This document shows, piece by piece, positions 18,210-29,122 of a DNA stretch of 64,000 nt. Below the pieces are notes generated by a model. The model did no database searches and was not told the DNA's origin. It saw only the letters and a program-made list of their open reading frames with translations. The DNA is taken from positions 1-64,000 of the forward strand of contig NZ_JACCEM010000011.1 of the NCBI RefSeq assembly GCF_013416525.1, given 5' to 3'. The position numbers were made by a program, and so were the translations under genes. Source of the stretch: Parapusillimonas granuli. Lineage in GTDB: Bacteria; Pseudomonadota; Gammaproteobacteria; Burkholderiales; Burkholderiaceae_B. Numbering within the stretch: position 1 is the first letter of the stretch; each line of letters starts with the position of its first letter.

Positions 18210-19231
18210 GTCGAGGGCCCTCCCTTCTTCTTTTCCACATGGCCGCCGAACTGATGCCGCATGGCCGACAGAATGCGGTTGGCATAATCGGCGTTGCCCC
18301 GCGATTCGAAGCGCGAGAACAGGGCCGCGCTGAGCACGGGCGCGGGCACGCCCTGGTCCACGGCCGCGGCCAGGGCCCAACGCCCTTCGCCCGAATCGGA
18401 GACGTGGCCGCTGTAGCCCGCCAGGCCCTGGTCGTCCTGCAAGGCTCTTGCGGTCAGGTCGAGCAGCCAGGAGCTGACCACGCTGCCGCGGCGCCAGACT
18501 TCGGTGATTTCGGCGATGTCGAAATCGTATTGGTAGTGCTCCGGGTGGCGCAAGGGCGTCGTCTCGGCGTCCTGCTCGCGGTCGTGCCGGCCGATGCCGG
18601 CATGGCGCAGGATGTTCAGGCCTTCGGCATAGGCCGCCATCATCCCGTATTCGATGCCGTTGTGGATCATCTTCACGAAATGGCCGGCGCCATGGGGGCC
18701 GCAATGCAGGTAGCCGCGGTCGGCCGTGGTGAGGCGGCTGCGCCCCGCCGTAGCTTGCGCCGCCCCGGCGCCGGGCGCCAGGGCTTCGAAAACCGGCGCA
18801 AGGCGATCGAAATCGGCCCGGTCGCCGCCCACCATCAGGCAATAGCCGCGCTCCAGCCCCGCCACCCCGCCGCTGGTGCCGACGTCCATGTAGCGCAGGC
18901 CGCGCCCGGCCAGTTCGCGCGCCCGGCGGATGTCGCCGTGGTGGGACGAGTTGCCGCCGTCGATGACCAGGTCGTTTTCATCGAGCAGCGGCACGAGCTC
19001 GGCCAGGACCGCATCCACCACGGCGGCCGGCACCATCAGCCAGACGGCGCGCGGCCGTGCCAGCGTCCCGATCAACTCCGGCAGCGTCGCGCAAGGCCGC
19101 GCGCCCATATCGGCCGCCCGCTCGCGCGAGGCGGCGTGGCTGTCGTGCACCACGCATTCGATGCCGCGGTCCAGCAGCCGCCGCACCATGTTGCCGCCCA
19201 TGCGTCCCAGACCAACCATACCCAATTGCAT
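18206..19231 (-). CDS. gnd: 6-phosphogluconate dehydrogenase, decarboxylating, short (YqeC/GndA-like) type
   Basis: About 341 residues, the short form typical of NAD-preferring bacterial enzymes, rather than the ~470-residue classical Gnd. It begins [20 protein letters not shown] with the GxGxxG nucleotide loop, followed by [16 protein letters not shown] and the catalytic region [17 protein letters not shown] chose the second ATG (19231) because AGGGG lies six bases upstream; the first ATG at 19237 directly abuts that site. A stretch near residues 158-175 ([17 protein letters not shown]) looks like an insertion relative to the family. The stop overlaps the zwf TTG, giving a gnd-zwf unit. Confidence 0.93.
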   Translation of the reverse strand: MQLGMVGLGRMGGNMVRRLLDRGIECVVHDSHAASRERAADMGARPCATLPELIGTLARPRAVWLMVPAAVVDAVLAELVPLLDENDLVIDGGNSSHHGDIRRARELAGRGLRYMDVGTSGGVAGLERGYCLMVGGDRADFDRLAPVFEALAPGAGAAQATAGRSRLTTADRGYLHCGPHGAGHFVKMIHNGIEYGMMAAYAEGLNILRHAGIGRHDREQDAETTPLRHPEHYQYDFDIAEITEVWRRGSVVSSWLLDLTARALQDDQGLAGYSGHVSDSGEGRWALAAAVDQGVPAPVLSAALFSRFESRGNADYANRILSAMRHQFGGHVEKKKGGPST

Positions 19232-19269
19232 GCACATCCCCTAGAAAGAAAACATCATCCTGCCACAAA

Positions 19270-19297
19270 CCCGGCGGCGCCCGCATCAGGCGCCGGG
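19270..19297 (-). terminator. Candidate terminator for the slipin transcript
   Basis: CCCGGCG and CGCCGGG form a 7-bp stem spanning the slipin stop codon, followed on the minus strand by TTT. Alternative pairing of GGCGCC repeats is possible. Confidence 0.35.
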
Positions 19298-20050
19298 CTT
19301 CTTGTCGAGAAAGGTGGAAAGCAGGTCCACCGGCACCGGGAACACCAGCGTCGAGCTCTTGTCGCCGGCGACCTGCGTGAGCGTCTGCAGATACCGCAGC
19401 TGGATCGCCAGAGGCTGCGACGCGAGTATTTCCGCCGCCTCCATCAGGGACTGGGCCGCCTGTTTCTCGCCTTCGGCGTGGATGACCTTGGCGCGCCGCT
19501 CGCGCTCCGCCTCGGCCTGGCGGGCGATGGCGCGGACCATGCTTTCGTTCAGGTCGATGTGCTTGATCTCGACATTGGTGACCTTGATGCCCCAGGAATC
19601 GGTCTGCGCGTCCAGGATGGTCTGCACATCGATATTGAGCTTTTCGCGCTCCGAGAGCATTTCATCGAGTTCGTGCTTGCCCAGCACGGCGCGCAGCGTG
19701 GTCTGGGCGAGCTGGCTGGTGGCTTCGAGATAGCGCTCCACCTGTATGATGGCCTTCTCGGGCGCCACGACGCGAAAATAAATGACGGCGTTCACCTTGA
19801 CCGACACGTTGTCGCGTGAAATCACGTCCTGGCTGGGGACGTCCATGGTCACCACGCGCAAATCCACGCGCACCATCTGCTGCAGCACGGGCACCACGAA
19901 GACCAGCCCCGGCCCCTTCACGCTGGTGAACCGGCCCAGCGTGAACACCACCCCGCGCTGGTATTCGCGCAGGATCTTGATCGCGTTGAAGACCACGAAA
20001 AGCAGGATGATGACGACGGCGCTCAGGCCGATGTTGAAGCTATAGTACAT
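19286..20050 (-). CDS. Slipin (stomatin/SPFH-domain membrane protein)
   Basis: A 254-residue SPFH protein: one N-terminal transmembrane helix ([16 protein letters not shown]), then the band-7 domain ([34 protein letters not shown]) and an alanine/glutamate-rich helical region ([20 protein letters not shown]). Slipins form oligomeric membrane scaffolds and are characteristic partners of NfeD proteases. Here the start overlaps the nfeD stop by 11 bp, which supports a functional pair involved in membrane quality control. Confidence 0.93.
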   Translation of the reverse strand: MYYSFNIGLSAVVIILLFVVFNAIKILREYQRGVVFTLGRFTSVKGPGLVFVVPVLQQMVRVDLRVVTMDVPSQDVISRDNVSVKVNAVIYFRVVAPEKAIIQVERYLEATSQLAQTTLRAVLGKHELDEMLSEREKLNIDVQTILDAQTDSWGIKVTNVEIKHIDLNESMVRAIARQAEAERERRAKVIHAEGEKQAAQSLMEAAEILASQPLAIQLRYLQTLTQVAGDKSSTLVFPVPVDLLSTFLDKKPGA

Positions 20051-21446
20051 GCGTATCCCCTTTTGAATATTGCCCGGCGGCGGCCCCGCCCGGGCCGGAC
20101 ACCCGCTCGACCGTCAAGAGCAGGCCGTCGATGGCCAGGACCCGGATCCGGTCCCCGACCCGCAGAGGCTGGGCGCAGGCGACGCGCCAGTTTTCGCCGC
20201 GGACCTCGGCATATATCGTGCCCTCCCCCACGGCGGTCACGACGCCCGGCAGGCCGGGCATCTGCTCTTCGCCGCTGACGACGCGCTGCCGCCTGACGCG
20301 CGCCGCGAGCCAGCCGGTGGCCAGGATCATGCCCAAGCCGGTGAGCGCGACCCCGGCCAGGAACGGCAGCGTCAAGCCGTAGCCGGGTATGTCGGTGTCG
20401 ATCAGCAGCAGGCCGCCGAGCACGAAGGCCACGATGCCGCCCACCCCCAGCACGCCGAAGCTGGGCAGGAAGGCCTCGGCGATCATCATGGCCGCGCCCG
20501 CGGCCAGCAGCCCCACGCCCGCCCAATTGACGGGCAGCATCTGGAAGGCGTACAGTCCCAGCAGCAGGCAGATGAGCCCGGCGACGCCGGGCAGCGCCGC
20601 CCCGGGGCTGGTGAGCTCGAAGAACAGGCCGTAGATGCCGACCATCATCAACAGCACGGCGATCTGGGGATTGGCGAGCAGGGAAAGGATGCGGTTGCGC
20701 CAATCGGGCTCGACCCGCTCGATCCGGGCGCCCTCGGTCGCCAGGGTGACGGCGGCCCCGCTGTCCAGCTTGATGGTCCTGCCGTCGAGTTTCCGGAGCA
20801 ATTCGGGAACGTTGGCGGCGATCAGGTCGATGGCGCCCGCGGACAAGGCCTCCTGGGCCGACATGCTGTGCGCCTCCTGGACGGCTTTTTCCGCGAAGTC
20901 CGCATTGCGGCCGCGCAATTGGGCCAGGCTGCGGATGTAGGCCGCCGCGTCGTTGGTTGCCTTGCGCGTCAGGGTGTCGGCGCCGCTGTCCTTGTCGGCG
21001 TCCTTGCCCTGCGCCGGCGCGCCCGCGCCGATGGAGACGGGGGACGCCGCGCCCAGGTTGCTGGCGGGCGCCATGGCCGCGACGTGGCTTGCGTAGAGGA
21101 TGAAAGTGCCGGCGCTGGCCGCCCGCGCGCCCGCGGGGCCGACGAAAGTGGCCACCGGCACGGGCGAGGACAGTATCTGGCGGATGATGGAGCGCATGGA
21201 GGTGTCCAGGCCGCCCGGCGTGTCGAGTTCGAGCACCACCAGCGCCGCGCCGCCGTCCTGCGCCTGTTTCAGGCCCCGGGTGATGAAGTCGGACGTCGCG
21301 GGGCTGATGATGCCTTCCACCTTCAGCACCATGACCAGACCCCCCGCCGCCGCCCCGGCGGGAGCCGCGGACACGGCGCCGCAGATGCCGGCCGCCACGG
21401 CGAGCAGGAAGATGAAGATCCCGCGCATGCAGTATGGAACGCTCAT
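20040..21446 (-). CDS. NfeD-family membrane-bound ClpP-class serine protease
   Basis: A 468-residue long-form NfeD. A signal peptide ([17 protein letters not shown]) is followed by a ClpP-like protease domain with [30 protein letters not shown], the nucleophile serine in [11 protein letters not shown] and the catalytic-lysine region [17 protein letters not shown]. Four to five transmembrane helices follow (about 265-400) and then a C-terminal OB-fold NfeD domain ([22 protein letters not shown]). Archaeal homologues of this type cleave the C-terminus of the partner stomatin; that activity here is inferred. It overlaps the slipin gene by 11 bp. Confidence 0.92.
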   Translation of the reverse strand: MSVPYCMRGIFIFLLAVAAGICGAVSAAPAGAAAGGLVMVLKVEGIISPATSDFITRGLKQAQDGGAALVVLELDTPGGLDTSMRSIIRQILSSPVPVATFVGPAGARAASAGTFILYASHVAAMAPASNLGAASPVSIGAGAPAQGKDADKDSGADTLTRKATNDAAAYIRSLAQLRGRNADFAEKAVQEAHSMSAQEALSAGAIDLIAANVPELLRKLDGRTIKLDSGAAVTLATEGARIERVEPDWRNRILSLLANPQIAVLLMMVGIYGLFFELTSPGAALPGVAGLICLLLGLYAFQMLPVNWAGVGLLAAGAAMMIAEAFLPSFGVLGVGGIVAFVLGGLLLIDTDIPGYGLTLPFLAGVALTGLGMILATGWLAARVRRQRVVSGEEQMPGLPGVVTAVGEGTIYAEVRGENWRVACAQPLRVGDRIRVLAIDGLLLTVERVSGPGGAAAGQYSKGDTHVL

Positions 21447-21516
21447 GGTGCCCCCTTGTGAAGCGCGCGCAGCAAGGCGCTTGCCCGGGCCGCCGCGCCT
21501 GTGCCGAAGCTTGCGG

Positions 21517-21879
21517 TCAGTATAGACGGTTCAGTTCGTCCGCGAGGATCAGCGCGTGATTGTGCTTGTCGTCCTTGGCCGCATACAGCAAAGTGATTTT
21601 CTTCCTGCCGGCCGCCTGGATCAGGTCTCGCATGCGGGCCTGTTGCTCCGGCGCGCGCAATTCGGCCTGGTAGCCGTCGCGGAAGCGGTCCCAGTGCTCG
21701 ACTTTGTGGCCGAACCATTTGCGCAGCCCGGGGCTGGGCGCCAGGTCCTTGATCCAGGCGTCGTGCTCGAGCTCTTCCTTCTTGACGCCGCGGGGCCACA
21801 GCCGGTCGATCAGCACACGATAGCCGTCGCCCCGCTGCGGGGGGTCGTAGACCCGCTTGATCTGCACCTGCCGTGGCAT
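21517..21879 (-). CDS. DUF488 family protein
   Basis: A 120-residue cytoplasmic protein with the DUF488 pattern: KRVYDPPQRGDGYRVLIDRLWPRG at the N-terminus, DLAPSPGLRKWFGH in the middle and ITLLYAAKDDKHNHALIL near the end. GGAGGG precedes the ATG. It begins 12 bp after fumC on the same strand and is probably co-transcribed with it. The molecular function of the family is unknown. Confidence 0.9.
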   Translation of the reverse strand: MPRQVQIKRVYDPPQRGDGYRVLIDRLWPRGVKKEELEHDAWIKDLAPSPGLRKWFGHKVEHWDRFRDGYQAELRAPEQQARMRDLIQAAGRKKITLLYAAKDDKHNHALILADELNRLY

Positions 21880-21891
21880 GGCCCGCCCTCC

Positions 21892-23289
<1,398 letters not shown>

Positions 23290-23361
23290 GACATGCTCCT
23301 TTGTGTGTTGTGCACGATAGATTCATTCAGGCTGTGCGCTCGCTTGCGGCGCCGGGACGCG

Positions 23362-24390
23362 TCACCCGATGCGGTCGGACCACGCCTTGGCGACGTCCAG
23401 CATGCGGTTCGCGAAACCCCATTCGTTGTCGAACCAGACGAACAGGTTGGCGAAGCCGTCGCCGTTCGTGCGGGTCTGGCTGCCGTCGACGATGGCGGAA
23501 TGCGCATCGTGGTTGAAGTCGACTGAGGCATGCGGATGGAAGGAATAGGACACCAGGCCCGGATACCGGTGCGTGGCGTCCATCATCAAGGCGTTGATCT
23601 CGTCGGCGGCGACGTCGCGCTCGAGCTTGACCATGAGGTCGATGGCCGAGACGTTCAGGATGGGCACGCGGATGGCCTTGGCCTGCACCTTGCCGCTCAG
23701 CCGCGGCAGCAGGCGCTCCACGCCCTGGGCCAGGCCCGTGGCGACGGGAATGATGGACTGCATGGCGGAACGCGTCCGGCGCAGGTCCGAATGGTGGTAG
23801 CCGTCGATCATGGGCTGGTCGTTCATGACCGAATGCAGGGTGGTCAGGAAGGCATGGGCCACGCCGAATGCGCCGTCGAGTTCGGCGAGCACCGGCACGA
23901 TGGCGTTCGTGGTGCACGAGGCGTTCGACACGATGCGCTCCGACCCCGTCAAGCCCCGCTCGTTGATGCCGTAGACCACGGTGTAGTCGACGTCGGCGGC
24001 GCTGCCGCCCGGATGCGACACCAGGACCCGCGGGCAGCCCGCTTCCAGGAATACCTGCAGCTGTTCGCGCGAGCCGTACTGGCCGGAGCATTCGAGCAGC
24101 ATGTCCACGCCCAGGCCGGCCCAGTCGACGCCGTCGGGCCGCCGGCTGTGGCTGACGCGGATGCGGCGGCCGTTCACCATCAGGTCTTCCCCGGCCTGCT
24201 CCACCCGGCCCGGAAAAATGCCGTGCGTGGAGTCGAACTGCGTCAGGTAGGCCATGGTCGCCAGGTCGGCGGGTTCGTTGATGGCGACCACTTCGAAACT
24301 GTCCTTGAGCGCCGATTCCTGCAGGGCCCGCAAGACACAACGGCCGATGCGGCCATAGCCGTTGATCGCCAGACGTAATGGATGCTTCAT
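23362..24390 (-). CDS. Type I GAPDH-family dehydrogenase, erythrose-4-phosphate dehydrogenase (Epd)-like
   Basis: A 342-residue phosphorylating aldehyde dehydrogenase. It starts MKHPLRLAINGYGRIGR at 24390; an upstream in-frame start at 24420 has no better ribosome site. The active-site cysteine is in SNASCTTNAIVPVL. Several positions resemble Epd rather than glycolytic GapA: HHSDLRRTRSAMQSIIPV, VDFNHDAHSAIVDGSQTR and FDNEWGFANRMLD. Epd makes 4-phosphoerythronate for pyridoxal phosphate; many betaproteobacteria have related proteins acting as the sole GAPDH, so either role is possible. Confidence 0.85.
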   Translation of the reverse strand: MKHPLRLAINGYGRIGRCVLRALQESALKDSFEVVAINEPADLATMAYLTQFDSTHGIFPGRVEQAGEDLMVNGRRIRVSHSRRPDGVDWAGLGVDMLLECSGQYGSREQLQVFLEAGCPRVLVSHPGGSAADVDYTVVYGINERGLTGSERIVSNASCTTNAIVPVLAELDGAFGVAHAFLTTLHSVMNDQPMIDGYHHSDLRRTRSAMQSIIPVATGLAQGVERLLPRLSGKVQAKAIRVPILNVSAIDLMVKLERDVAADEINALMMDATHRYPGLVSYSFHPHASVDFNHDAHSAIVDGSQTRTNGDGFANLFVWFDNEWGFANRMLDVAKAWSDRIG

Positions 24391-24444
24391 GACCTGCTCG
24401 GACTCGCGGAAGAATGACAATACCGCAACTGTACTACGGTTCGA

Positions 24445-24474
24445 GGGGCCGGACCCCGCGCGAGACCCGGCCCC
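24445..24474 (-). terminator. Candidate terminator downstream of mmsA
   Basis: GGGGCCGG pairs perfectly with CCGGCCCC over a 14-nt loop, 10 bp beyond the mmsA stop in the direction of transcription. No U-tract follows, so it may be a processing or attenuation hairpin. Confidence 0.4.
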
Positions 24475-24483
24475 CGGGGCTTC

Positions 24484-26025
24484 CTACGACATGGTCGGCA
24501 TGATGAACTCGTTGCCCTTGCTGATGTTTTCGGGCCAGCGCTGCATGACGGACTTCTGCTTGGTGTAGAAGCGCACGCCCTCTTCGCCATAGGAATGCAT
24601 GTCGCCGAACAGGCTGCGCTTCCAGCCGCCGAAGCCGTGCCAGGCCATGGGCACCGGAATCGGCACGTTGATGCCCACCATGCCCACCTGTATGCGGCGC
24701 GCGAATTCGCGCGCGGTGTGGCCGTCGCTGGTGAAGCAGGACACGCCGTTGCCGAACTCATGGCGATTGACCAGGTCGACCGCCGCGCCCAGGTCGTCGA
24801 CGTGGACGCAGGCCAGCACCGGGCCGAAGATTTCTTCCTTGTAGATGCGCATGTCCGGCGTCACCTTGTCGAACAGGGTCCCGCCGACATAGAAGCCGTT
24901 TTCATGGCCCGGCACCGTGAAGTTGCGGCCGTCCACCAGCAGCTCGGCGCCTTCCTCGACGCCGATGGCGATGTAGTTCTCGATGCGCTGCAGGGCGTCT
25001 TTGGTGACCACCGGACCCATTTCGGCGTCCAGGTGCATGCCGTCCTTGACCTTGAGCGTCCTGGCGCGCTCGATGAGCGCGGGAATGATCTTCCGGCCGA
25101 CGTCGCCCACCAGCACGGCGACGGAAATCGCCATGCAGCGTTCGCCGGCCGACCCGTAGGCCGCCCCGACCAGTGCGTCGACCGTGCGCTCGATGTTGGC
25201 GTCGGGCATGATGACCATGTGGTTCTTCGCGCCGCCCAGGGCCTGGACGCGCTTGCCGAAATGCGCGCCGCGCTCGTAGATGTATTGCGCGATGGGCGTC
25301 GAGCCCACGAAGCTCAGCGCCGCGACGTCCTGGTGTTCGAGCAGCGCGTCCACCACGGCCTTGTCGCCCTGGACCACATTGAAGACGCCGTCCGGCAAGC
25401 CGGCTTCCTTCAGCAGCCGGGCCATGAAGAGCGAGGCGCTGGGGTCGCGCTCGCTGGGCTTCAGGATGAAGGTGTTGCCGGCCGCGATGGCCACGGGGAA
25501 CATCCAGCACGGCACCATGCAGGGGAAATTGAAGGGGGTGATGCCGGCGACCACGCCCAGCGGCTGGCGCATGGTCCAGTTGTCGATGCCGTTGGACACT
25601 TGCTCGGTGAAATCGCCTTTCAGCAGCTGGGGAATGCCGCAAGCGAATTCGATGATGTCGATGCCGCGCGCCACTTCGCCCTGCGCGTCCGTGAACACCT
25701 TGCCGTGCTCGGCCGTGATCATGGCGGCCAGTTCGTCGGTATGCTGGTTCATCAGGGCCAGGAAGCGGTTCAGGATGCGCGCGCGCCGCAGGGGCGGCGT
25801 GTCGGCCCAGGCGGGCGCCGCCGCCTTGGCCGCGGCCACCGCCGCATTGACGTCTTCGATGGTGGACAGCGCCACGTGGCGGGCGACCTGCCCCGTCGAG
25901 GGGTTGTACACCGCCTGCCTGCGCGCGCCCGTGCTGGGCACTTGCCGGCCGTCGATGTAGTTGACCACGTCGCCGCTGTCGGTGTAGGCCGGTTGCGCGC
26001 TGAGCCCGCTGGCTGCGTCTTTCAT
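24484..26025 (-). CDS. mmsA: CoA-acylating methylmalonate-semialdehyde dehydrogenase
   Basis: A 513-residue aldehyde dehydrogenase. The ATG at 26025 has AGGGAGAT just upstream, so the longer open frame is rejected. MmsA signatures are [16 protein letters not shown], the glycine-rich [11 protein letters not shown], the catalytic C297 in [11 protein letters not shown] and [24 protein letters not shown]. It oxidises methylmalonate or malonate semialdehyde to propionyl- or acetyl-CoA in valine, beta-alanine or inositol breakdown. It is divergent from a LysR regulator with a dyad in the shared gap, so LysR control is likely. Confidence 0.95.
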   Translation of the reverse strand: MKDAASGLSAQPAYTDSGDVVNYIDGRQVPSTGARRQAVYNPSTGQVARHVALSTIEDVNAAVAAAKAAAPAWADTPPLRRARILNRFLALMNQHTDELAAMITAEHGKVFTDAQGEVARGIDIIEFACGIPQLLKGDFTEQVSNGIDNWTMRQPLGVVAGITPFNFPCMVPCWMFPVAIAAGNTFILKPSERDPSASLFMARLLKEAGLPDGVFNVVQGDKAVVDALLEHQDVAALSFVGSTPIAQYIYERGAHFGKRVQALGGAKNHMVIMPDANIERTVDALVGAAYGSAGERCMAISVAVLVGDVGRKIIPALIERARTLKVKDGMHLDAEMGPVVTKDALQRIENYIAIGVEEGAELLVDGRNFTVPGHENGFYVGGTLFDKVTPDMRIYKEEIFGPVLACVHVDDLGAAVDLVNRHEFGNGVSCFTSDGHTAREFARRIQVGMVGINVPIPVPMAWHGFGGWKRSLFGDMHSYGEEGVRFYTKQKSVMQRWPENISKGNEFIMPTMS

Positions 26026-26107
26026 TGCTATCTCCCTGGTGTGCTGGATGGAATGCGAAAAGTATAGGCAGGGGCAGCCCTTGCCACAAGAGCGTATCGC
26101 TGGATTC

Positions 26108-26129
26108 ATTGTTTAAAATATTGAACAAT
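26108..26129. promoter_or_regulatory. LysR-type operator dyad between mmsA and its divergent regulator
   Basis: An imperfect 22-bp palindrome with arms ATTGTT and AACAAT sits in the AT-rich centre of the 125-bp divergent gap. It begins about 80 bp upstream of mmsA and ends about 20 bp before the LysR start, a position suited to both activation of mmsA and autorepression. The assignment to this regulator is inferred from position. Confidence 0.5.
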
Positions 26130-26150
26130 CAATCTGGCACGGAGGGCGGC

Positions 26151-27089
26151 ATGAACGAGTACAAAAAAGAAATGATGTGGTCCCACATCTATTGGCTGAG
26201 CATGCTGGGCAGCGCGGGCAGCTACACGGCGGCGGCCAAGCGCCTGGGCGTCAGCAAGGGCGCGGTAAGCCAGCGCATCGCCGAACTGGAGCAGGCGTCC
26301 GGCATCGCCCTGGTGCAGCGCACGACCCGCAGCGTGCGCCTGACCGAAGCCGGGCAGGCCCTGGTCGACGGCACCCGCCAGGCTTATGCCTCCATAGAGC
26401 AAGGCTTCGACAGCATACGCGACCTTGCCCAGGTGCCGCGCGGGGCGGTGCGGGTCACGGCGCCGGTGGCCCTGGGGCGCCAGAAGATCATCCCGCTGAT
26501 GGGGCGCTTCCTGCAGGAATGCCCGGAAGTCCGGATCGAAATCGAGCTCTCGGACCACATCAGTTCCCTGGCCCAGGAAGGCTTCGACCTGGCCATACGC
26601 CACACCAGCACGGTGCCCGAGACCCACGTGGCCTGGCTGCTGCGCCCCTGCGAGACCCTGCTGGTGGCCACGCCGGGATACCTGGCGCGGCATGGCAAGC
26701 CGCGCAAGCCGGAAGACCTTTCCGGCCACAACTGCCTTTATTACATGCGCTCCGCCGCGTCGCCGGCCTGGAGCTTCGAGCCCGCGCGGCGCAAGGGCGA
26801 ACGGCAGAGCGTGGCCATCAAGGGCAACTTCTGCGCCAACAACAGCGAAGCCCTGCGCGAAGTGGTCATGGCCGACCAGGGCATCGCGCTGCTGCCCGAT
26901 TTCAGCGCCGGCGAAGACGTGCGGGTCGGCCGGCTGGTGCAGCTCCTGCCGCAATGGAAGCCCGTGGGCGTGTTCGGCGACGCCATCTATGCCATACGCC
27001 CCTACAGCGCCTACGTGCCCAGGGCGGTCAACGCATTCGTGCAGTACCTGAAAGACCGGCTGCGCGAGCCCGGGGACCCCGCCGCTTAG
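26151..27089 (+). CDS. LysR-family transcriptional regulator (probable regulator of mmsA)
   Basis: A 312-residue LysR protein. The ATG at 26151 is preceded by GGAGGG; the upstream open frame runs back over mmsA and is rejected. The winged HTH is SYTAAAKRLGVSKGAVSQRIAELE and the effector domain begins near residue 95 (GAVRVTAPVALGRQKI), ending with a CrgA-like helix (NAFVQYLKDRLRE). It is divergent from mmsA. It ends 22 bp from the convergent SDR gene. Confidence 0.93.
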   Translation: MNEYKKEMMWSHIYWLSMLGSAGSYTAAAKRLGVSKGAVSQRIAELEQASGIALVQRTTRSVRLTEAGQALVDGTRQAYASIEQGFDSIRDLAQVPRGAVRVTAPVALGRQKIIPLMGRFLQECPEVRIEIELSDHISSLAQEGFDLAIRHTSTVPETHVAWLLRPCETLLVATPGYLARHGKPRKPEDLSGHNCLYYMRSAASPAWSFEPARRKGERQSVAIKGNFCANNSEALREVVMADQGIALLPDFSAGEDVRVGRLVQLLPQWKPVGVFGDAIYAIRPYSAYVPRAVNAFVQYLKDRLREPGDPAA

Positions 27090-27111
27090 GGCGCTTCGAC
27101 GTCGACAGCCC

Positions 27112-27885
27112 TTAGAAGGTCACTGAAAAACCGCCGTCGACGACCAGGATGTGGCCGTTCACGTACGAGGCCGAGGGCGAGGCCAGGAATACCGCGGCGC
27201 CGGTGATTTCATCGGGGCGCGCCCATCGGCCCAGGGGATTGCGGCCGACCACGATGGGGCCTTTGACCGGGTCCGCCGCCAGGGCGGCGTTGGTTTCCGT
27301 GGCGAAGGTGCCGGGCGCGATGCCGTTGCTGGTGATGCCGTGCTGCCCGTATTCCACCGCCAGCGCCCGCACCAGTCCCGCCAGGCCTTGCTTGGCGATG
27401 GGATAGATGGCGTCGCCGGCGCGCGCCAGCTCGCCGGCGATCGAGGTCAGGGTGATGATGCGCCCAGCCCCGCCCGCGGCCGCCATGGCTTGCGCGGCCA
27501 GGCGCGACAATTCCACCGCCGCGATCAAGTCGACGTTCATTAGCCGCACGACGTCGTCGAGCGTCGCCTCGGCCATGGGCTTGCGGATCCGGATGCCGAC
27601 GTTGTTCACGAGGACGTCGGGCGTTCCCACGCTTCGGCACAGCTGCGCATAGCCATGCTCCAGGCCGCGGAGGTCGGCCAGGTCGTGGACGAAGGCTTCG
27701 GCCTGGGCGCCCTCGTCGCGCAGCATGGCGACGACCCGCGCCGCGCGTTCGGCCTGGCGGCTGTTGACGACCACCCGGGCGCCCGACGCCGCATAGGCGC
27801 GCGCGATTTCCAGGCCCAGGCCCTGAGTGGACCCGGTGATCAATGCGGTCTTGCCTTGCAGGGAAAAGTCAGGTTTTTCAAGCAT
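27112..27885 (-). CDS. Short-chain dehydrogenase/reductase (gluconate 5-dehydrogenase-like)
   Basis: A 257-residue classical SDR. The cofactor loop is TGSTQGLGLEIA, the structural motif NNVG, and the catalytic tetrad includes LTSIAG and YPIAK. The C-terminus (GRWARPDEITGAAVFLASPSASYVNGHILVVDGG) is typical of polyol or sugar-acid dehydrogenases such as IdnO. It follows glycerate kinase by 15 bp and is probably in one operon with it and hydroxypyruvate reductase, suggesting sugar-acid catabolism; the substrate is not fixed. Confidence 0.9.
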   Translation of the reverse strand: MLEKPDFSLQGKTALITGSTQGLGLEIARAYAASGARVVVNSRQAERAARVVAMLRDEGAQAEAFVHDLADLRGLEHGYAQLCRSVGTPDVLVNNVGIRIRKPMAEATLDDVVRLMNVDLIAAVELSRLAAQAMAAAGGAGRIITLTSIAGELARAGDAIYPIAKQGLAGLVRALAVEYGQHGITSNGIAPGTFATETNAALAADPVKGPIVVGRNPLGRWARPDEITGAAVFLASPSASYVNGHILVVDGGFSVTF

Positions 27886-27900
27886 GTGCGGCCCCCGGCG

Positions 27901-29061
27901 TCAGTTGGGCGCCGTGCCCGGGCGGCCGGCGGCGCGCCCCGCCAGCCATGCGCGCATGCAGTCGCGGGCCCGGTGGCGCAGGTAGCCGGCCGCGTTCCGG
28001 CAGGCGTCCTGCAGGGTGACGGGGCCCGGGGCGATGCTGAACGCCGCGGTGATGCCCGCCTGGTAGAGCTGCTCGTAGCCCTCGCCCAGCGAACCGGCCA
28101 GGGCGATGACCGGTATGTTTTCCTTCCCGGCGTAGCGGGCCACGCCCGCCGGCGTCTTGCCCAGCAGGGTTTGCGCGTCCATGCGCCCTTCCCCGGTGAA
28201 GACGAGGTCCGCGCCCTTCAAGGCCGCGGCCAGGCCCGAGAGCTCGGCCACCAGTTCGACGCCCGGCCGGAAGCCGGCGGTGAAACACGTTTTGACGGCA
28301 AAGCCCAGCCCGCCGGCGGCCCCCATACCAGGGGTGTCGCGCTCGTCGCGGCCGAAATGGGCGGCGCAGACGTCGGCGAAACGCGCAATGGCGGCATCCA
28401 GCGTGGCGACGTCCGCGGGGCTCGCGCCTTTCTGGGGACCGAAGATCGCCGACGCGCCGCGCGGCCCGCACAAGGGGTTGTCCACGTCGACCGCCAGTTC
28501 GAAGACCGTGTCTTTCAGGCGCGGGTCGGCGTCCCGCAAATCGATGCGGTGCAGACGGGCCAGCGCCGCGCCGCCGGGCGGCAGCGCTTCGCCGCCGGCG
28601 TCCAGCAGCTTGACGCCCAGTGCCTGCAGCAGGCCGGCGCCCGCGTCGTTGGTGGCGCTGCCGCCCAGGCCGATGACGATGTGGCGCGCCCCGCTGTCCA
28701 GGGCGGCGGCGATCAGCTGGCCCACGCCGTAGGTGCTGGCCTCCAGCGGCTTGCGTTCCGCAGGCGGAATCTGTTCGAGGCCGGCGGCGGACGCCATCTC
28801 GATGAAAGCCCTGCCCTGGCCCAGCCAGGCCCAGCCGGCCGGGGCGGACTCGCCGTTGGCGTTGCGGACGCGCAGTTCGCGCCGCTCGCCGCCGGTGGCC
28901 GCCAGCACCGCGTCGAGCGAGCCTTCGCCGCCGTCCGCCATGGGCACGCACACGATGTCCGCGTCGGGCGCCGCATCGCGCACCCCTTCGGCAATGGCGG
29001 CCGCGACCCCCGTGGCGCTGAGGCTTTCCTTGAATGAGTCCGGAGCAATGACGATACGCAT
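27901..29061 (-). CDS. Glycerate 2-kinase (GarK/GlxK family)
   Basis: A 386-residue enzyme phosphorylating glycerate to 2-phosphoglycerate. It starts MRIVIAPDSFKESLSA, the family's conserved N-terminus, so the ATG at 29061 is preferred although its ribosome site is weak. Other family motifs are PMADGGEGSLDAVLAATGG, GLGGSATNDAGAG and LVFTGEGRMDAQTLLGKTP. It sits 61 bp downstream of the hydroxypyruvate reductase gene; together they convert hydroxypyruvate through glycerate into glycolysis. Confidence 0.94.
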   Translation of the reverse strand: MRIVIAPDSFKESLSATGVAAAIAEGVRDAAPDADIVCVPMADGGEGSLDAVLAATGGERRELRVRNANGESAPAGWAWLGQGRAFIEMASAAGLEQIPPAERKPLEASTYGVGQLIAAALDSGARHIVIGLGGSATNDAGAGLLQALGVKLLDAGGEALPPGGAALARLHRIDLRDADPRLKDTVFELAVDVDNPLCGPRGASAIFGPQKGASPADVATLDAAIARFADVCAAHFGRDERDTPGMGAAGGLGFAVKTCFTAGFRPGVELVAELSGLAAALKGADLVFTGEGRMDAQTLLGKTPAGVARYAGKENIPVIALAGSLGEGYEQLYQAGITAAFSIAPGPVTLQDACRNAAGYLRHRARDCMRAWLAGRAAGRPGTAPN

Positions 29062-29122
29062 GAACGGCAACCCGATGATGTGAGAGATGGCGGCCCTAAA
29101 GGCTTGTCGAGGTTGAAAAGGC

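Noticed and set aside
18210-18842. Upstream extension of the zwf frame
   Set aside because: It lies wholly within gnd in another frame, shows no dehydrogenase features, and a TTG with a good ribosome site explains the start.
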